A stretch of 64,000 nucleotides of DNA from Arcanobacterium canis (GTDB lineage: Bacteria > Actinomycetota > Actinomycetes > Actinomycetales > Actinomycetaceae), in assembly GCF_029625435.1 (NCBI RefSeq), contig NZ_CP121208.1:1178001-1242000 (forward strand), in the 5' to 3' direction. The notes beneath the pieces are model-generated. The model searched no databases. It saw only the letters and a list, made by a program, of their open reading frames with translations, and was not told the origin of the DNA. A program made the translations under genes and the position numbers. Positions 63,807 through 64,000 of the stretch are shown here, one piece after another (within the stretch, counting starts at the first letter, position 1; every line of letters begins with the position of its first letter).

Positions 63807-64000
63807 TCACTTGGTCAGTGCAGCGGCGATTGCTTTGGCATTGTGCTCGAAAGCACCAAGGTAGGTGTTCACCGGAGCTTCTTCACCGAGAGTATCAGCG
63901 TAAAGAACCTGGTCAGAAACCTCTACCTTGCCACCCTTGGCTGCCACGGATTCCTGGAGGTGCTTGATAATCTCAGGATTCTTGAGGTTGTCCTGGAAAA
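63807..64000 (-). CDS. Metal-binding lipoprotein of the Zn/Mn importer, C-terminal part
   Basis: The last 64 residues of a cluster 9 (TroA/PsaA/ZnuA-like) binding protein; the rest lies beyond the window. The end contains YADTLGEEAPVNTYLGAFEHNAKAI, in which the aspartate of YADTLG is typically a metal ligand. Zinc and manganese cannot be separated from this fragment. Confidence 0.85.
   Translation of the reverse strand, partial: FQDNLKNPEIIKHLQESVAAKGGKVEVSDQVLYADTLGEEAPVNTYLGAFEHNAKAIAAALTK

Overview
The window looks like chromosome from a member of the Actinomycetaceae, closest in character to Arcanobacterium or Trueperella; this is inferred from gene content and order, since no rRNA is present. 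Diagnostic points are the actinobacterial order of the translation and cell-envelope genes, an ileS T-box with a very short stem I, DUF2469, KhpA, DivIVA-like proteins, TrmD-RimM-S16 and SMC-FtsY-Ffh clusters, many GTG/TTG starts, and moderate GC. No rRNA, tRNA, CRISPR array, transposase or prophage was found.

Layout. 1-5.3 kb: start of ribonuclease J, a divergent GNAT gene, an M16 peptidase, pnp and rpsO. 5.5-9.6 kb: accessory material set into the usual truB-ribF-rpsO order: an ArsR/SmtB-type metal sensor with a histidine-rich repeat protein, a Cys/Gly/His-rich mini-protein coupled to ribF, and a two-domain HAD phosphatase with an odd N-terminal sorting-like signal. 9.7-16 kb: the rimP-nusA-ylxR-infB-rbfA-truB operon with hairpins at its junctions. 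16-27.2 kb: a secreted protein, proS, a GNAT protein, ispG, rseP, dxr, a DivIVA-like protein, rlmN, cdsA, frr and pyrH.

27.4-32.3 kb: an MFS exporter and a complete fixABCX electron-transfer operon, lying between pyrH and tsf-rpsB and so splitting a normally continuous cluster. 34.5-41 kb: a degenerate M23 protein, xerC, dprA, comM, yraN, a DUF2469 gene, rnhB and lepB. 41-48.6 kb: rplS, a trmD-acetyltransferase fusion, rimM, khpA, rpsP, a CDF transporter, ffh and ftsY. 49-52.4 kb: a lower-GC cassette of a small secreted peptide, a large FtsX-like permease and an ABC ATPase, arranged like a bacteriocin export/immunity module; the peptide gene has a one-base A-tract frameshift next to its best start. 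52.4-61.3 kb: smc, ndk, folC and ileS with its T-box. 61.3-64 kb: a Zn/Mn-type ABC importer cut by the window end.

Most genes are housekeeping (translation, RNA decay, isoprenoid and lipid synthesis, recombination, protein targeting). The accessory interest lies in metal handling (ArsR/His-rich pair, CxCGG mini-protein, CDF exporter, Zn/Mn importer), the redox operon and the peptide-export cassette. All assignments come from reading the sequence; no database search was run.
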